DNA of 64,000 nt from contig NZ_JARBUT010000001.1 of assembly GCF_028882275.1 (NCBI RefSeq), forward strand, positions 124,001 to 188,000. Reading direction: 5' to 3'. The position numbers and the translations under genes are program-made. This DNA comes from Nocardiopsis sp. N85. GTDB taxonomy: Bacteria > Actinomycetota > Actinomycetes > Streptosporangiales > Streptosporangiaceae. This document shows positions 52,772 to 61,583 of the stretch, one piece after another; positions within the stretch are counted from its first letter, which is position 1; every line of letters starts with the position of its first letter. The notes under the pieces are model-generated. The model saw nothing but the letters and a program-made list of their open reading frames with translations, searched no databases and was not told the DNA's origin.

Positions 52772-54931
52772 ATGGCATCGACAGTCGTCTTACCACCGCA
52801 CATCCGGCCCCTCCTGCCCGAGGACCCGCCCTGGGTGGGCGCGCATCGGCTGATCGGCCGCCTCGGCGCCTCCGGCCTCGGTGTCGTCCACGCCGCCGTG
52901 ACCCCCGAGGGCCACGCGCTGGCGCTCAAGATCATGAACGAGGAGTGGGTGTCCGCCGCCGCCCCCGACGCAGCCCTCGACCCGCGTCGTCTACGCGGCG
53001 AGTACGGGCTCGGCGTGCTCGACGGCGGCGTCCACCGCAACCGGCCCTGGGCCGCGGTCGAGTACCTGCCCGCCCTCGACCTCGGTGTGCACGCGGGGGT
53101 CCGCGGACCGTTCGGCGGCCAGACGCTCCTGGTGCTGGCCGCGGGCATCGCCGAGGCCCTGACGGCGGTGCACGCCGGGCGCGTCCCCCACGGTGACGTC
53201 AAGCCCGGCAACGTCCTGGTGACGGCGGCCGGTCCGCGCCTGGTCGACTTCGGGCTGGCCCGCCAGGTCGACGACGGCGACTCGCACACCACCATCGGCA
53301 GCCCGGGGTGGCTGGCCCCCGAACGCTACGCCGGGAAACGTCCCGACGAGGCCTCCGACGTCTTCTCGTGGGCCTGTACGGTGCTCTTCGCCGCCACCGG
53401 CCTGCCTCCGTTCGGCACCATCGCTTCGCAGTCGGAGGCGGTCGCCCGGACCAACGCCGGCGTCGACCTGTCCGTGATCCCCCCGGGCCCGGCCCGGATC
53501 CTGGCACGGGCCCTGGACCGCGACCCGGCCCGGCGCCCCTCCGCCGAGGAGATCCACCTCGAATGCCTGCTGTTGCTGGGGGTGTCCGAGGACACCCCCC
53601 GCGACGCGTGGGGCGACCGGCTCCACGGGTTCGTCCGCTCCCACTGGCCCTACGTGGACGTGGCCTGGCACCGGCCCGAACGGTGGGCCCAGGCGGCCCG
53701 CGGACTGGACGCGGAGGCCGCCGCGTCGGGGCGCCGGACCTGGACGCCCGCCAAGGTGGAGAACGCCCGCCGGCTCGTCAGCACCCGCGACCCCATCACG
53801 GGCGAACTGAAGATGGTCCCCGCCCCGGGGAGCGACGCCCCGGCCTCGACGGCGGCGACCGGCGACGGGCACGACGCGCGGGACCACGAGGTCCGGAGCG
53901 GCCCCGACGACCGGGACACCGACCGGGAAAGCGAGGGAACGGGCGCCGAGGGCGGCCGTGCCGACCGGCGTCGACGCGAACGTCGTGGCGGCGGTGCCGG
54001 ACGGCTTCTCGCCGTCGGCGCCGCCTGCTGCTTCGCGCTCGCGGTGGCGGGCGGCGGCGGTTACGTGCTGTTCGACGCCCTGGCCCAGGACGCCGAACCC
54101 GTCTCCGAAACCCCGGGCACCGACGCGAACGACCCGCAGGAGACTGCCTCGCCCACCGGCATCGACCTGGTGGCGGCCTCTCTGGACCGGTTGACGGCGG
54201 CCCGGACCCTGGAGATGACCATCCTCACCCACGCCGGCAACGGCGAGGGCTACGGGCAACCGCTGCCCGGGAACACGGCGGCCTCCCCCACCCTGTTCGA
54301 CCGGGTGCTGTACCAGGCCGACCCCGAGGCCGTGCGCTGGACCAGCACCGTCAGCGGGGCCCGGGCCGCTGATCTGATGCTCGTCGACGGGGAACTGCTG
54401 TACAGCGGGACCACGGCGTGGAACGGGCCCGCCGTGTGGGCTCCGGCCGCCGCCACGGACCTGGGCGCCTCCGAGGCGGTGTTCGACCCCGAGCGCATCC
54501 TCGAACCGTTGGCCCGGGTCGTGGAGACCGGCACCGTCACCTCCGAGGAGGAGACGGTGTTCGCCGCGCCCGGGCCCGTCGAGGACGCCTACGGGCACCT
54601 GGCGGGGGAGGACCCGCCCGACGAGGTCCCGGCCGTGCTCATCGAAGGGACCTTCCTGCCGGAGACCGCGTCGGAGGAGGCCGGGTTCACCCTGGTGGCC
54701 ACCGAGGACGGGGTCCCGTTGGCGTTCGCGACCGAGGGCGAGCCCCAGGGCGGCTACGTGCTCAACGGTCGGCCGATCGCCCAACGGCTCCCGGCGGCCT
54801 TCACCGAGCCGGTCCCCGCGCCGGAGTACTGGTACACCCGCTACACGTTCGTCGGCGTCGACGGGGACCTCGACGTGGGGGTCCCCGAGCCCGAGGACGT
54901 GCAGCGCGCCGTACGCCCCACGGGGGAGTGA
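52772..54931 (+). CDS. Receptor-type Ser/Thr protein kinase with LppX-like external domain
   Basis: 719 residues from the ATG at 52772; a GTG at 52754 is possible. Kinase domain 25-290: Gly loop GRLGASGLGVV, Lys 53 (ALKIM), HGDVKPGNV (Asp 142, the HRD Arg is Gly), DFG at 159-161, SPGWLAPERY and a DP-RPS end. A charged linker follows, then one membrane helix at about 411-435, then a 280-residue external beta-rich domain (MTILTHAGNGEGYG, VPAVLIEGTFLPET, FTLVATEDGVPLAF) that resembles the protein at 34201. The external domain probably senses a lipid or hydrophobic ligand, which is inference. Confidence 0.88.
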   Translation: MASTVVLPPHIRPLLPEDPPWVGAHRLIGRLGASGLGVVHAAVTPEGHALALKIMNEEWVSAAAPDAALDPRRLRGEYGLGVLDGGVHRNRPWAAVEYLPALDLGVHAGVRGPFGGQTLLVLAAGIAEALTAVHAGRVPHGDVKPGNVLVTAAGPRLVDFGLARQVDDGDSHTTIGSPGWLAPERYAGKRPDEASDVFSWACTVLFAATGLPPFGTIASQSEAVARTNAGVDLSVIPPGPARILARALDRDPARRPSAEEIHLECLLLLGVSEDTPRDAWGDRLHGFVRSHWPYVDVAWHRPERWAQAARGLDAEAAASGRRTWTPAKVENARRLVSTRDPITGELKMVPAPGSDAPASTAATGDGHDARDHEVRSGPDDRDTDRESEGTGAEGGRADRRRRERRGGGAGRLLAVGAACCFALAVAGGGGYVLFDALAQDAEPVSETPGTDANDPQETASPTGIDLVAASLDRLTAARTLEMTILTHAGNGEGYGQPLPGNTAASPTLFDRVLYQADPEAVRWTSTVSGARAADLMLVDGELLYSGTTAWNGPAVWAPAAATDLGASEAVFDPERILEPLARVVETGTVTSEEETVFAAPGPVEDAYGHLAGEDPPDEVPAVLIEGTFLPETASEEAGFTLVATEDGVPLAFATEGEPQGGYVLNGRPIAQRLPAAFTEPVPAPEYWYTRYTFVGVDGDLDVGVPEPEDVQRAVRPTGE

Positions 54932-54965
54932 CGGCCCCGGACGCGAGGCTCCCCGGGACGCCGGT

Positions 54966-56192
54966 TCACGGTGTCGGCCCGCCCGGGGCCGGCACCCGGA
55001 TGTCGGCCCCCCGCACCAGGCGTCGCACCAGGACCTCGGCCGGGCCGCGACGGTCCGCCCGGCGCAGCGCCTCGGAGCCGATCGCGCACCCCACCCAGGT
55101 CACCACGGCCACGGCGGCCGTGGCCGCCGCTCCCAGTGAGGCGCCCAGACCCGCGCCATAGGGGGCGAACACCAGGGTGAACACCACCGACTGCGCCAGG
55201 TAGCAGCTCAGGGACCGCTCTCCGACGGCCGCCACCGCGGAGACCACCGGTCCGTGGGCGCCCGCCGCGCTCCCGCTCCGTTCCGGACGGATCGCGAGCA
55301 GGGTGATCAGGGCCGCCCAGCCGATACCGCCCGGCCAACCGCCGACGTCGTGCACGACGGCCGACACGCCCTCCGCGTACGGTCCCACCGTCAGCACCTC
55401 GGCACCGACCAGCGCGTCCGGGAGACCCGTCACCACGGCCGCGCCCAGACCCCAGACTGCGGCCGACCGCAGGGTACGCCGGTGCGCCTCGGGCTCCTCC
55501 AGGATCCGGCGATGCCCGACCCACATGCCCAGCGCGATCATCGGCATGGCCACCAGGAGCAGCGTGACCGGCGTGTAGAGCACCCACTCGTGGAACCGTT
55601 CGACGGTCGCCGCCGAGAACGAGGTCTCCACCAGGGACGGCACGGCCGCCGACCCGCCCTCGCCTTCCGCACCCGGGTCCGTCATCATCACCGTCAACAC
55701 GAGGGCCAGGACGGTGGACACCAGCGCGACCACCCCGGCCGTCCACAACAGGGTCGCGTCGCGGGCCCGGACCAGGCCGGCGAAGAGCACCAGGGCCAGC
55801 CCGTAGGCGCCCAGGATGTCCACCGGCAACAGCAGGGCACCATGGGCGAACCCCAACGCCAGCAGCACCCACCCGCGCCGGCGCAACAGGAGGCGCACGT
55901 GGATCCACCCGCCGCCGGCCGCCCGCACCCGGCGCGTGATCATCACCGCGCCGTAGCCGAACAGCAGCGCGAACAACGGGATCGCCCGCCCGTTGACCAG
56001 GGTCGACTGGACGAACGTCACGATCTGATCGGCGAGGGAGCGGACCGGATCGGGGCCGGTGAGGAAGAACTGCGCGTTGACGAGCGCGATGAACAACAAC
56101 ATGAACCCCCGGGACAGGTCGGGGGCCGGGGACCGCCCGGCGGGTGTCCCCCCTCCGGAGGGCGTGGCCCGTCCGTGGCCGTGCGAAGCCAT
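54966..56192 (-). CDS. DUF418 family multi-pass membrane protein
   Basis: 408 residues from the ATG at 56192 with GGAAGGGAAG upstream. About nine hydrophobic segments, starting with the family's N-terminal pattern RGFMLLFIALVNAQFFL and FALLFGYGAVM. The end matches DUF418: GERSLSCYLAQSVVFTLVFAPYGAGLG. Members are of unknown function, possibly acyl or membrane transport. Divergent from the nitroreductase gene. Confidence 0.85.
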   Translation of the reverse strand: MASHGHGRATPSGGGTPAGRSPAPDLSRGFMLLFIALVNAQFFLTGPDPVRSLADQIVTFVQSTLVNGRAIPLFALLFGYGAVMITRRVRAAGGGWIHVRLLLRRRGWVLLALGFAHGALLLPVDILGAYGLALVLFAGLVRARDATLLWTAGVVALVSTVLALVLTVMMTDPGAEGEGGSAAVPSLVETSFSAATVERFHEWVLYTPVTLLLVAMPMIALGMWVGHRRILEEPEAHRRTLRSAAVWGLGAAVVTGLPDALVGAEVLTVGPYAEGVSAVVHDVGGWPGGIGWAALITLLAIRPERSGSAAGAHGPVVSAVAAVGERSLSCYLAQSVVFTLVFAPYGAGLGASLGAAATAAVAVVTWVGCAIGSEALRRADRRGPAEVLVRRLVRGADIRVPAPGGPTP

Positions 56193-56688
56193 GGTCTTCC
56201 CTTCCGCGCACCGTACGCGCGCCGTGGCCGTGCGCACGTCTCGTGAGGCTCCGAACCTACGGAGATCGGGTGCGGGAGTCGCTGGGGCCGGCCCGTCGAT
56301 CCACGGTGGGGCGGGCCCCACCCACCACGGTGGACATCTCCGAGCGGGCCGGGTAACGTCACGGCCGTGTCGCGTGTCCTCGACCAAGAGCAGTGGGCCG
56401 GTCGGGTCGGCATGGAGGCACCAGGACCATCGGGGAGTCGATCGTGAGCCACCACATCGCGCACCGCGCCTAGCCGAACCGACATCCGGACGCGGCCGTC
56501 GGCCGCGCCCGTGAGTCGACACCGCGGCCTCCCCGAAGTCCCTTCGCATTCCCTTGTGCGCTCGCGCGCCACCGGTCCCGTTCGTACGCCGGAATGCCCG
56601 CGACGTCCCGTGCCACCGTCCGGTGTGCACGCTCTCCTCGGGGACGGCCGCCCCCCACCGACCCGACCCGTCCCGAGGAGGACACCTC
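56193..56688. promoter_or_regulatory. Divergent promoter region
   Basis: About 500 bp. CCACGGTGG occurs at 56301-56309 and 56325-56333, 24 bp apart, in a GC-rich segment that could be an operator. No gene supported. Confidence 0.35.
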
Positions 56689-57639
56689 TTGAGAACCCGG
56701 ACCGACGACACCCCCGACACCCCGGGGCCGTTCGACCGACCCGAACCGCACGTCAGCGACTTCAACGAGCCCGTCGTCGCGGAGTTCCGCGCCAACGGGG
56801 GCCGCGTCGGCGGCATGTTCGAAGGCGGCGACCTGCTGCTGCTCACCACCGTCGGCGCGCGCAGCGGCCACGAGCACACCACCCCGCTGGGGTACGTCCG
56901 CGTCGACGGGCGGCTGCTCGTCATCGGATCCGCCGGCGGATCCGACCGGCACCCCGCCTGGTACCACAACCTGCTCGCACACCCCATGGTGCGCGTCGAG
57001 CTGGGCACCGAGGAGTTCGCCGCGATCGCGGTGCCCGCCGAAGGCGACGACCGCGACGCGCTCTTCGCCGAGGTCGTCCGGCGGGTACCCGGATACGGCG
57101 ACTACCAGGACGGGACCGAACGGATCCTGCCGGTGATCGCCCTGGAGCCGATGGCCGATGAGGAGAGCACACCCGCCGCGAACCTCGCCGAGGCGCTGGT
57201 CCGGGTGCATCGGTGGCTGCGCGGGCAGCTCCTCCGGGTACGCGAGGAGACCGACGCCTACCTCGCCGACCGTGACGAGCGCGCCGCCCGGGAGGGCGCC
57301 GTCCCCGCCCCCGGGCTCACGTTGCAGCTGCGCCAGCACTGTCTGGGCTTCTGCGAGTCCCTGCACATGCACCACGACAAGGAGGAGATGATGTTCCCCG
57401 CGTTGGCCGAGCGGCACCCGCACCTGGCCGACACCCTGCGCCGGTTGTCGGAGGAGCACCGCACGGTCGACCGCATCCGCGCCGACCTCCAGGCACTCCT
57501 CGCCGGGCTCGCCACCGCGGACCCGCGCGCGTTCGGTGCGGAGCTGGACCGGATGAGCCGGGAACTGGAGGCCCACCTCGACCACGAGGAGGCCACCCTC
57601 CTCCCGGTCCTGGCGGCGGTCCCGCTGCCGACCGGCTGA
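56689..57639 (+). CDS. Deazaflavin-dependent nitroreductase fused to a hemerythrin-type (HHE) domain
   Basis: 316 residues from a TTG at 56689 with GAGGAGG 7 bases upstream. Residues about 15-150 are a Ddn-type F420-binding domain: VAEFRANGGRVGGMFEGGDLLLLTTVGARSGHEHTTPLGY and SDRHPAWYHNLLAHPMVRVELG. Residues about 165-310 form a four-helix hemerythrin-like domain with His in VHRWLRG, ESLHMHHDKEE, SEEHRTVDRI and LEAHLDHEEA, enough to bind a di-iron centre. Such fusions are uncommon. A redox sensor or oxygen/NO-linked reductase is suggested. Confidence 0.88.
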   Translation: MRTRTDDTPDTPGPFDRPEPHVSDFNEPVVAEFRANGGRVGGMFEGGDLLLLTTVGARSGHEHTTPLGYVRVDGRLLVIGSAGGSDRHPAWYHNLLAHPMVRVELGTEEFAAIAVPAEGDDRDALFAEVVRRVPGYGDYQDGTERILPVIALEPMADEESTPAANLAEALVRVHRWLRGQLLRVREETDAYLADRDERAAREGAVPAPGLTLQLRQHCLGFCESLHMHHDKEEMMFPALAERHPHLADTLRRLSEEHRTVDRIRADLQALLAGLATADPRAFGAELDRMSRELEAHLDHEEATLLPVLAAVPLPTG

Positions 57640-57671
57640 CGGGTCAGCCGCTCGACCCGGGAGGGAACCCC

Positions 57672-57704
57672 GGCCCCGACCCGCCCCCAGGGTGGGTCGG
57701 GGCC
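57672..57704 (+). terminator. Hairpin terminator
   Basis: An 11-bp stem (ggccccgaccc/gggtcggggcc) with an 11-base loop, 32 bp after the fusion gene. Confidence 0.7.
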
Positions 57705-57748
57705 CTCCGGGGACGGTGGGGGAGGGGTCGGTAGCGGCCGGGAGGGCC

Positions 57749-57784
57749 CTACGTAGAACCCTCGGCACAGTCGAGGTTACGTAG
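57749..57784. promoter_or_regulatory. Large interrupted dyad upstream of the subtilisin gene
   Basis: Outer arms CTACGTAG (57749-57756) and TACGTAG (57778-57784) enclose inner arms CCTCG and CGAGG around GCACAGT. The dyad ends 107 bp before the start codon and looks like an operator. Confidence 0.5.
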
Positions 57785-57891
57785 CGAACACGTATGGTCC
57801 GGGTCGCCCTCCGTGACGGATCATGAGTGTCGGGTGGCCACCCTTCCACATCCCCCGTCCCCCGCCGTCCCCCCGAAGGGTTCTCCGCATC

Positions 57892-59667
57892 ATGCGCAAG
57901 AGCAAGGTAGGCGCGGTCCTCGCGGCCGTCGCCCTGCTGCCTGTCATGTTCGCAACACCGGCCCTCGCGGAGGAGGTCCCGGACTTCCTCGACACCTCCG
58001 ACGTCACCGAGCGCACCTACATCGTCGTCCTGGACGAGTCCGCCTCGCCCGAAGAGGTCGCCGAACGTCACGGCGACGACCCCATCGGCGTCTACGAGCA
58101 CGCCCTCACCGGTTACGCGGCCGAGATGACCGCCGCCGACGCCGCGGACCTCCTCCGGGACCCGGAGGTGGCCTACGTCCAGGAGGACCAGCCGGTCCAC
58201 ACCTTCGACCAGGACGTGCCGAACGGCATCGCCCGCACCTTCGCCCCCGACAACCCCAACCTGGCCATCAACGGGCAGGACGACTACGTGCCCGACGTGG
58301 CCGTCGCCGTCCTGGACACCGGTGTCGACGGGGCCCACCCCGACCTCAACGTGGTGAACTCCGTCAACTGCACCAGCGGCACCTGTGTGGCCAACACCGC
58401 CACCGACGGCAACGGGCACGGCACCCACGTCGCGGGCACCATCGGGGCCATCGACAACGACGAGGGCGTCGTCGGCATCGCCCCCGGCGCCGACATCTGG
58501 AACGTCCAGGTCCTCAGCGCGGGCGGCAGCGGCTCCCTGGCCGGCATCGCCGCCGGTGTGGACTACGTCGTCGCCAACGCCGGGGACATCGCCGTCGCCA
58601 ACATGAGCCTGGGCTGTGAGGGCTGCTCCGACCAGGCCATCAGCCAGGCGATCGCCTCCGCCGTCGACTCCGGGGTCGCCTTCGCGGTCGCGGCCGGCAA
58701 CAGCTCTCGCAACGCGGCGAACTTCTTCCCCGCCAACCACCCCGACGTCCTCACCGTCTCCTCGATGGCCGACTCCGACGGCGCCCCCGGCGGCACCGGC
58801 GGGACGCTTCCCTGCACCGGTGACGACGACGACACCCTGTCCTACTTCTCCAACTACGGTCAGGTCGTCGAGATCGCCGCTCCGGGCTCGTGCGTCGTCT
58901 CCACCGTTCCCGGTGGCGGATACGGCAGCAAGAGCGGCACCTCCATGGCCTCCCCGCACGCCGCGGGCGGCCTGGCGCTGCTGGCCGTCGGCGACGCCAA
59001 GCCCACCGACCGCAACGGCGTCAACGCGATCTACGCCACCCTGATCGGCGCCGGCAACCACGACTGGACCGACACCTCCAACGACGGGTACCACGAGCCG
59101 CTGCTGGACGTCGGCGACCCGGACGTCTTCCCGGCGGACGGGGACGGCGCGCCGCCCGAAGGGCCGGTCGCCTCGCTCACCCACGCCTGCGACGACACCA
59201 CGCTGACCTGCTCGTTCGACGGTTCCGCCTCCACCTCCGACGGTGAGATCACCGCCTGGGACTGGGAGTTCGGCGACGGCTCCGGCGACAGCGGCGCCAC
59301 GGTGGAGCACACCTACGGCGCCGAAGGCGACTACACCGTGACCCTCACGGTCACCGACGACTCCGGGGCGACCGACAGCACCACCGCGACCGTGTCGGTG
59401 GGATCCCCCGGCGGAGGCGAGGGACCCACGGCCGCCTTCGGCGGCGGGTGCTACACCTTCTTCCGCCTCTGCGAGTTCAACGCCTCGTCCTCCACGGCGG
59501 GCGACGCCCCGATCGTGTCCTACTCCTGGGACTTCGGTGACGGCTACACCGGCAGCGGTGTCTCCACCTGGCACTTCTACTCGCGCTCCGGCACCTACGT
59601 CGTCACGCTGACCGTCACCGACGCCGACGGCGCGACCGGTACGACGTCCAAGAGGGTCACCCTCTAA
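57892..59667 (+). CDS. Secreted subtilisin-like (S8) serine protease with two PKD domains
   Basis: 591 residues. Signal peptide to about residue 27 (ending PALAEE), I9-type inhibitor propeptide (TYIVVLDESASPEEVAERH, AYVQEDQ), and peptidase with Asp 142 (LDTGVDGAHPDL), His 176 (GNGHGTHVAG) and Ser 351 (GTSMASPHAAG). Two PKD domains follow: about 417-500 (WDWEFGDGSGDSGATVEHTY) and 510-591 (YSWDFGDGYTGSGVSTWHFY). Such C-terminal domains often help binding to collagen or polysaccharide. Exported and self-processed by family logic. Confidence 0.93.
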   Translation: MRKSKVGAVLAAVALLPVMFATPALAEEVPDFLDTSDVTERTYIVVLDESASPEEVAERHGDDPIGVYEHALTGYAAEMTAADAADLLRDPEVAYVQEDQPVHTFDQDVPNGIARTFAPDNPNLAINGQDDYVPDVAVAVLDTGVDGAHPDLNVVNSVNCTSGTCVANTATDGNGHGTHVAGTIGAIDNDEGVVGIAPGADIWNVQVLSAGGSGSLAGIAAGVDYVVANAGDIAVANMSLGCEGCSDQAISQAIASAVDSGVAFAVAAGNSSRNAANFFPANHPDVLTVSSMADSDGAPGGTGGTLPCTGDDDDTLSYFSNYGQVVEIAAPGSCVVSTVPGGGYGSKSGTSMASPHAAGGLALLAVGDAKPTDRNGVNAIYATLIGAGNHDWTDTSNDGYHEPLLDVGDPDVFPADGDGAPPEGPVASLTHACDDTTLTCSFDGSASTSDGEITAWDWEFGDGSGDSGATVEHTYGAEGDYTVTLTVTDDSGATDSTTATVSVGSPGGGEGPTAAFGGGCYTFFRLCEFNASSSTAGDAPIVSYSWDFGDGYTGSGVSTWHFYSRSGTYVVTLTVTDADGATGTTSKRVTL

Positions 59668-59692
59668 CATCCGCCCCCATCACCCATCCCCG

Positions 59693-59727
59693 GCGACCCC
59701 TCCCCGAACCCCCGGGGGAGGGGTCGC
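59693..59727 (+). terminator. Terminator of the protease gene
   Basis: A 13-bp perfect stem (gcgacccctcccc/ggggaggggtcgc) with a 9-base loop, 26 bp after the stop. Confidence 0.8.
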
Positions 59728-59821
59728 ACCTTTGGGCCGGCCGTGACCGGACACGGGTTTGCCGGAGGGTGCGCCAGGGGCGACGATGGTGTCGTAAAAG
59801 GACAAAGGAGGCATACCCCCC

Positions 59822-61432
59822 ATGACGTCGAATCCCGCGCCGAGGCTGACCGCGCACACCGAACCGCTCACCTCCGACGACCCCCGGGAGATCGGCGGGC
59901 ACCGGATCGAGGGACGGGTGATCGACGGCGGGGGTGCCGTCCTGTACGCCGCGCGCCCGGCGGAGGGGGAGCCGGTCCTGGTCGCCCTCGCCCGAGCGGA
60001 GGAGGCCGACCGGGTGCTTCCCGAGCCCGACGGCGCGGGCGTGTGCGCGGTGGGGGCGATCGAGACGGGCACCCTCGACGGAAGACCGTGGGCGGTGCTG
60101 CCCGACCAGCCGGGGCCGCACCTGCGCGGGCACGTGGCCGCGCGGGGGGCGTTGCCGCCCTGGGGAGCGGTCGTTCTCGCGGCGGCGGTGGCCGAGGCGC
60201 TGGCGGTGCTCCACCGGCAGGGGACCGCGCACGGGGAGGTCGGACCGGACACGGTGGTCCTCACCGACGGAGGGCCGCGCCTCCTCGACACCGGGCTGGG
60301 CCGACGGGCGGCGGCCCCGGTCACACCCGGACTGCGGGGCGTCTCGGGATGGGTGGCCCCGGAGGTCTACGGCGGGGGGCGGCCGACCCCGGCGGCGGAC
60401 GTGTTCGGCTGGGCGTGCCTGGTGGTGCTGGCGGCGACCGCTCGGGAGCCGTTCGGGGAGTCGCCGGCGTCGCGGTTGGGCGAACGCGCGGCCCTGGTGG
60501 AGATGGAGCGGCGCGCCCGTCAGGACACGGTCGACCTGGCGGGGGTGCCGCAGAGCCTGCGCGAGGTCGTCGCGGGTGCGCTGTCGCCGGACCCGGACGA
60601 CCGTCCGTCGGCGGAGGAGACGCTCGCCGCGGCCTTGCGCCACCTCGACGGTGGGGACGCCGAACCGACGGCGGACCGACTCCGCGCCGCCCTGTCGGGT
60701 ACCCGCGCTCCCGCGAGTGTTCCGCCCGGCCCCGTCGCCCCGGCGATCCCGGTCGTCCCCACCCCGGGGGACGCCTCCTCCACCGAGGACACCACGGTCC
60801 CGTCGGCCTTCGGTACCACCGGTGCCCCGGGCGCTGCGGGGGGTGCCGTGACGGCGGGCACCCCTCCCACCGAGGACACCACGGTCCCGTCGGCCTTCGG
60901 CGTCTCCGGCGCCTCGGCGCCGGAGACCTCCGCGGAGACGGGCGTCGCCTCCTCCGGTGCCGCGACCCCTCCGGGAGCCGCGGACACCATGGACACCGCC
61001 ACGGTTCCGGCGCGCCCCGGGACCACCGGACCAAAGGGTCCGCCCGGAGCGGACAGCGCCGCTCCCACGGGGTTCGGCATCTACACCGACCCCGTCACCT
61101 TGGAAGGCTCCGCCGTGGCCGGCGCGGCTCCCGCCGCCCTCGCGCCGGGCACCCCGGTCGCTCCGGGAGGCCTCGGCACCCCGCCCCTCCCCGGTGCGCG
61201 GGCGGGCGGCGCCCCCACGGGCTTCGGCGTCCACCCCGTGCCGGGCGTCCCGGCCGCCGGGCGACCCGTGACCTCCTGGAACGCTCCCGGGGAGGCGGCC
61301 GGGACGATCGCCACGCTGGTGCGCGGAGCGGCGAAGCACGGGCGGACGTCGCTCCTGGTCAACGTGGCCGTGGTGAGTGCGCTGGTACTCGGTGTGCTGG
61401 TCGTGATGCTGTTCCGGGTGGGAGTTCTGTGA
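59822..61432 (+). CDS. Membrane-anchored Ser/Thr pseudokinase
   Basis: 536 residues from an ATG with AAGGAGG upstream. Residues 25-280 keep the kinase shape (GHRIEGRVIDGGGAVLYAA, WVAPEVYGGG, DVFGWACLVVLAATAREPFG, PDPDDRPSAEE). But the beta-3 Lys is absent (VLVALARAE), HRD is HGE (residues 137-139) with no catalytic Asp, and DFG is DTG (156-158). The following 200 residues are Pro/Thr/Ala-rich with a repeated EDTTVPSAFG unit and TGFG phrases. One membrane helix lies at the extreme C-terminus (about 512-535), so the chain is cytoplasmic with a tail anchor. Signalling scaffold likely. Confidence 0.85.
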   Translation: MTSNPAPRLTAHTEPLTSDDPREIGGHRIEGRVIDGGGAVLYAARPAEGEPVLVALARAEEADRVLPEPDGAGVCAVGAIETGTLDGRPWAVLPDQPGPHLRGHVAARGALPPWGAVVLAAAVAEALAVLHRQGTAHGEVGPDTVVLTDGGPRLLDTGLGRRAAAPVTPGLRGVSGWVAPEVYGGGRPTPAADVFGWACLVVLAATAREPFGESPASRLGERAALVEMERRARQDTVDLAGVPQSLREVVAGALSPDPDDRPSAEETLAAALRHLDGGDAEPTADRLRAALSGTRAPASVPPGPVAPAIPVVPTPGDASSTEDTTVPSAFGTTGAPGAAGGAVTAGTPPTEDTTVPSAFGVSGASAPETSAETGVASSGAATPPGAADTMDTATVPARPGTTGPKGPPGADSAAPTGFGIYTDPVTLEGSAVAGAAPAALAPGTPVAPGGLGTPPLPGARAGGAPTGFGVHPVPGVPAAGRPVTSWNAPGEAAGTIATLVRGAAKHGRTSLLVNVAVVSALVLGVLVVMLFRVGVL

Positions 61433-61583
61433 CCGGTGGGCGCGTGCGCCGCATCTGACGCGGGCGCCCGGGACCGGGCGGCGTACACGGTCGTCGTGCC
61501 ACCCGATGGGTCCTCCGCGGATGCGCCGCTGACCGGTCCCCGGTGACCGTCACCGTGTCCGAGCGGCATCCACGGAACACGCT

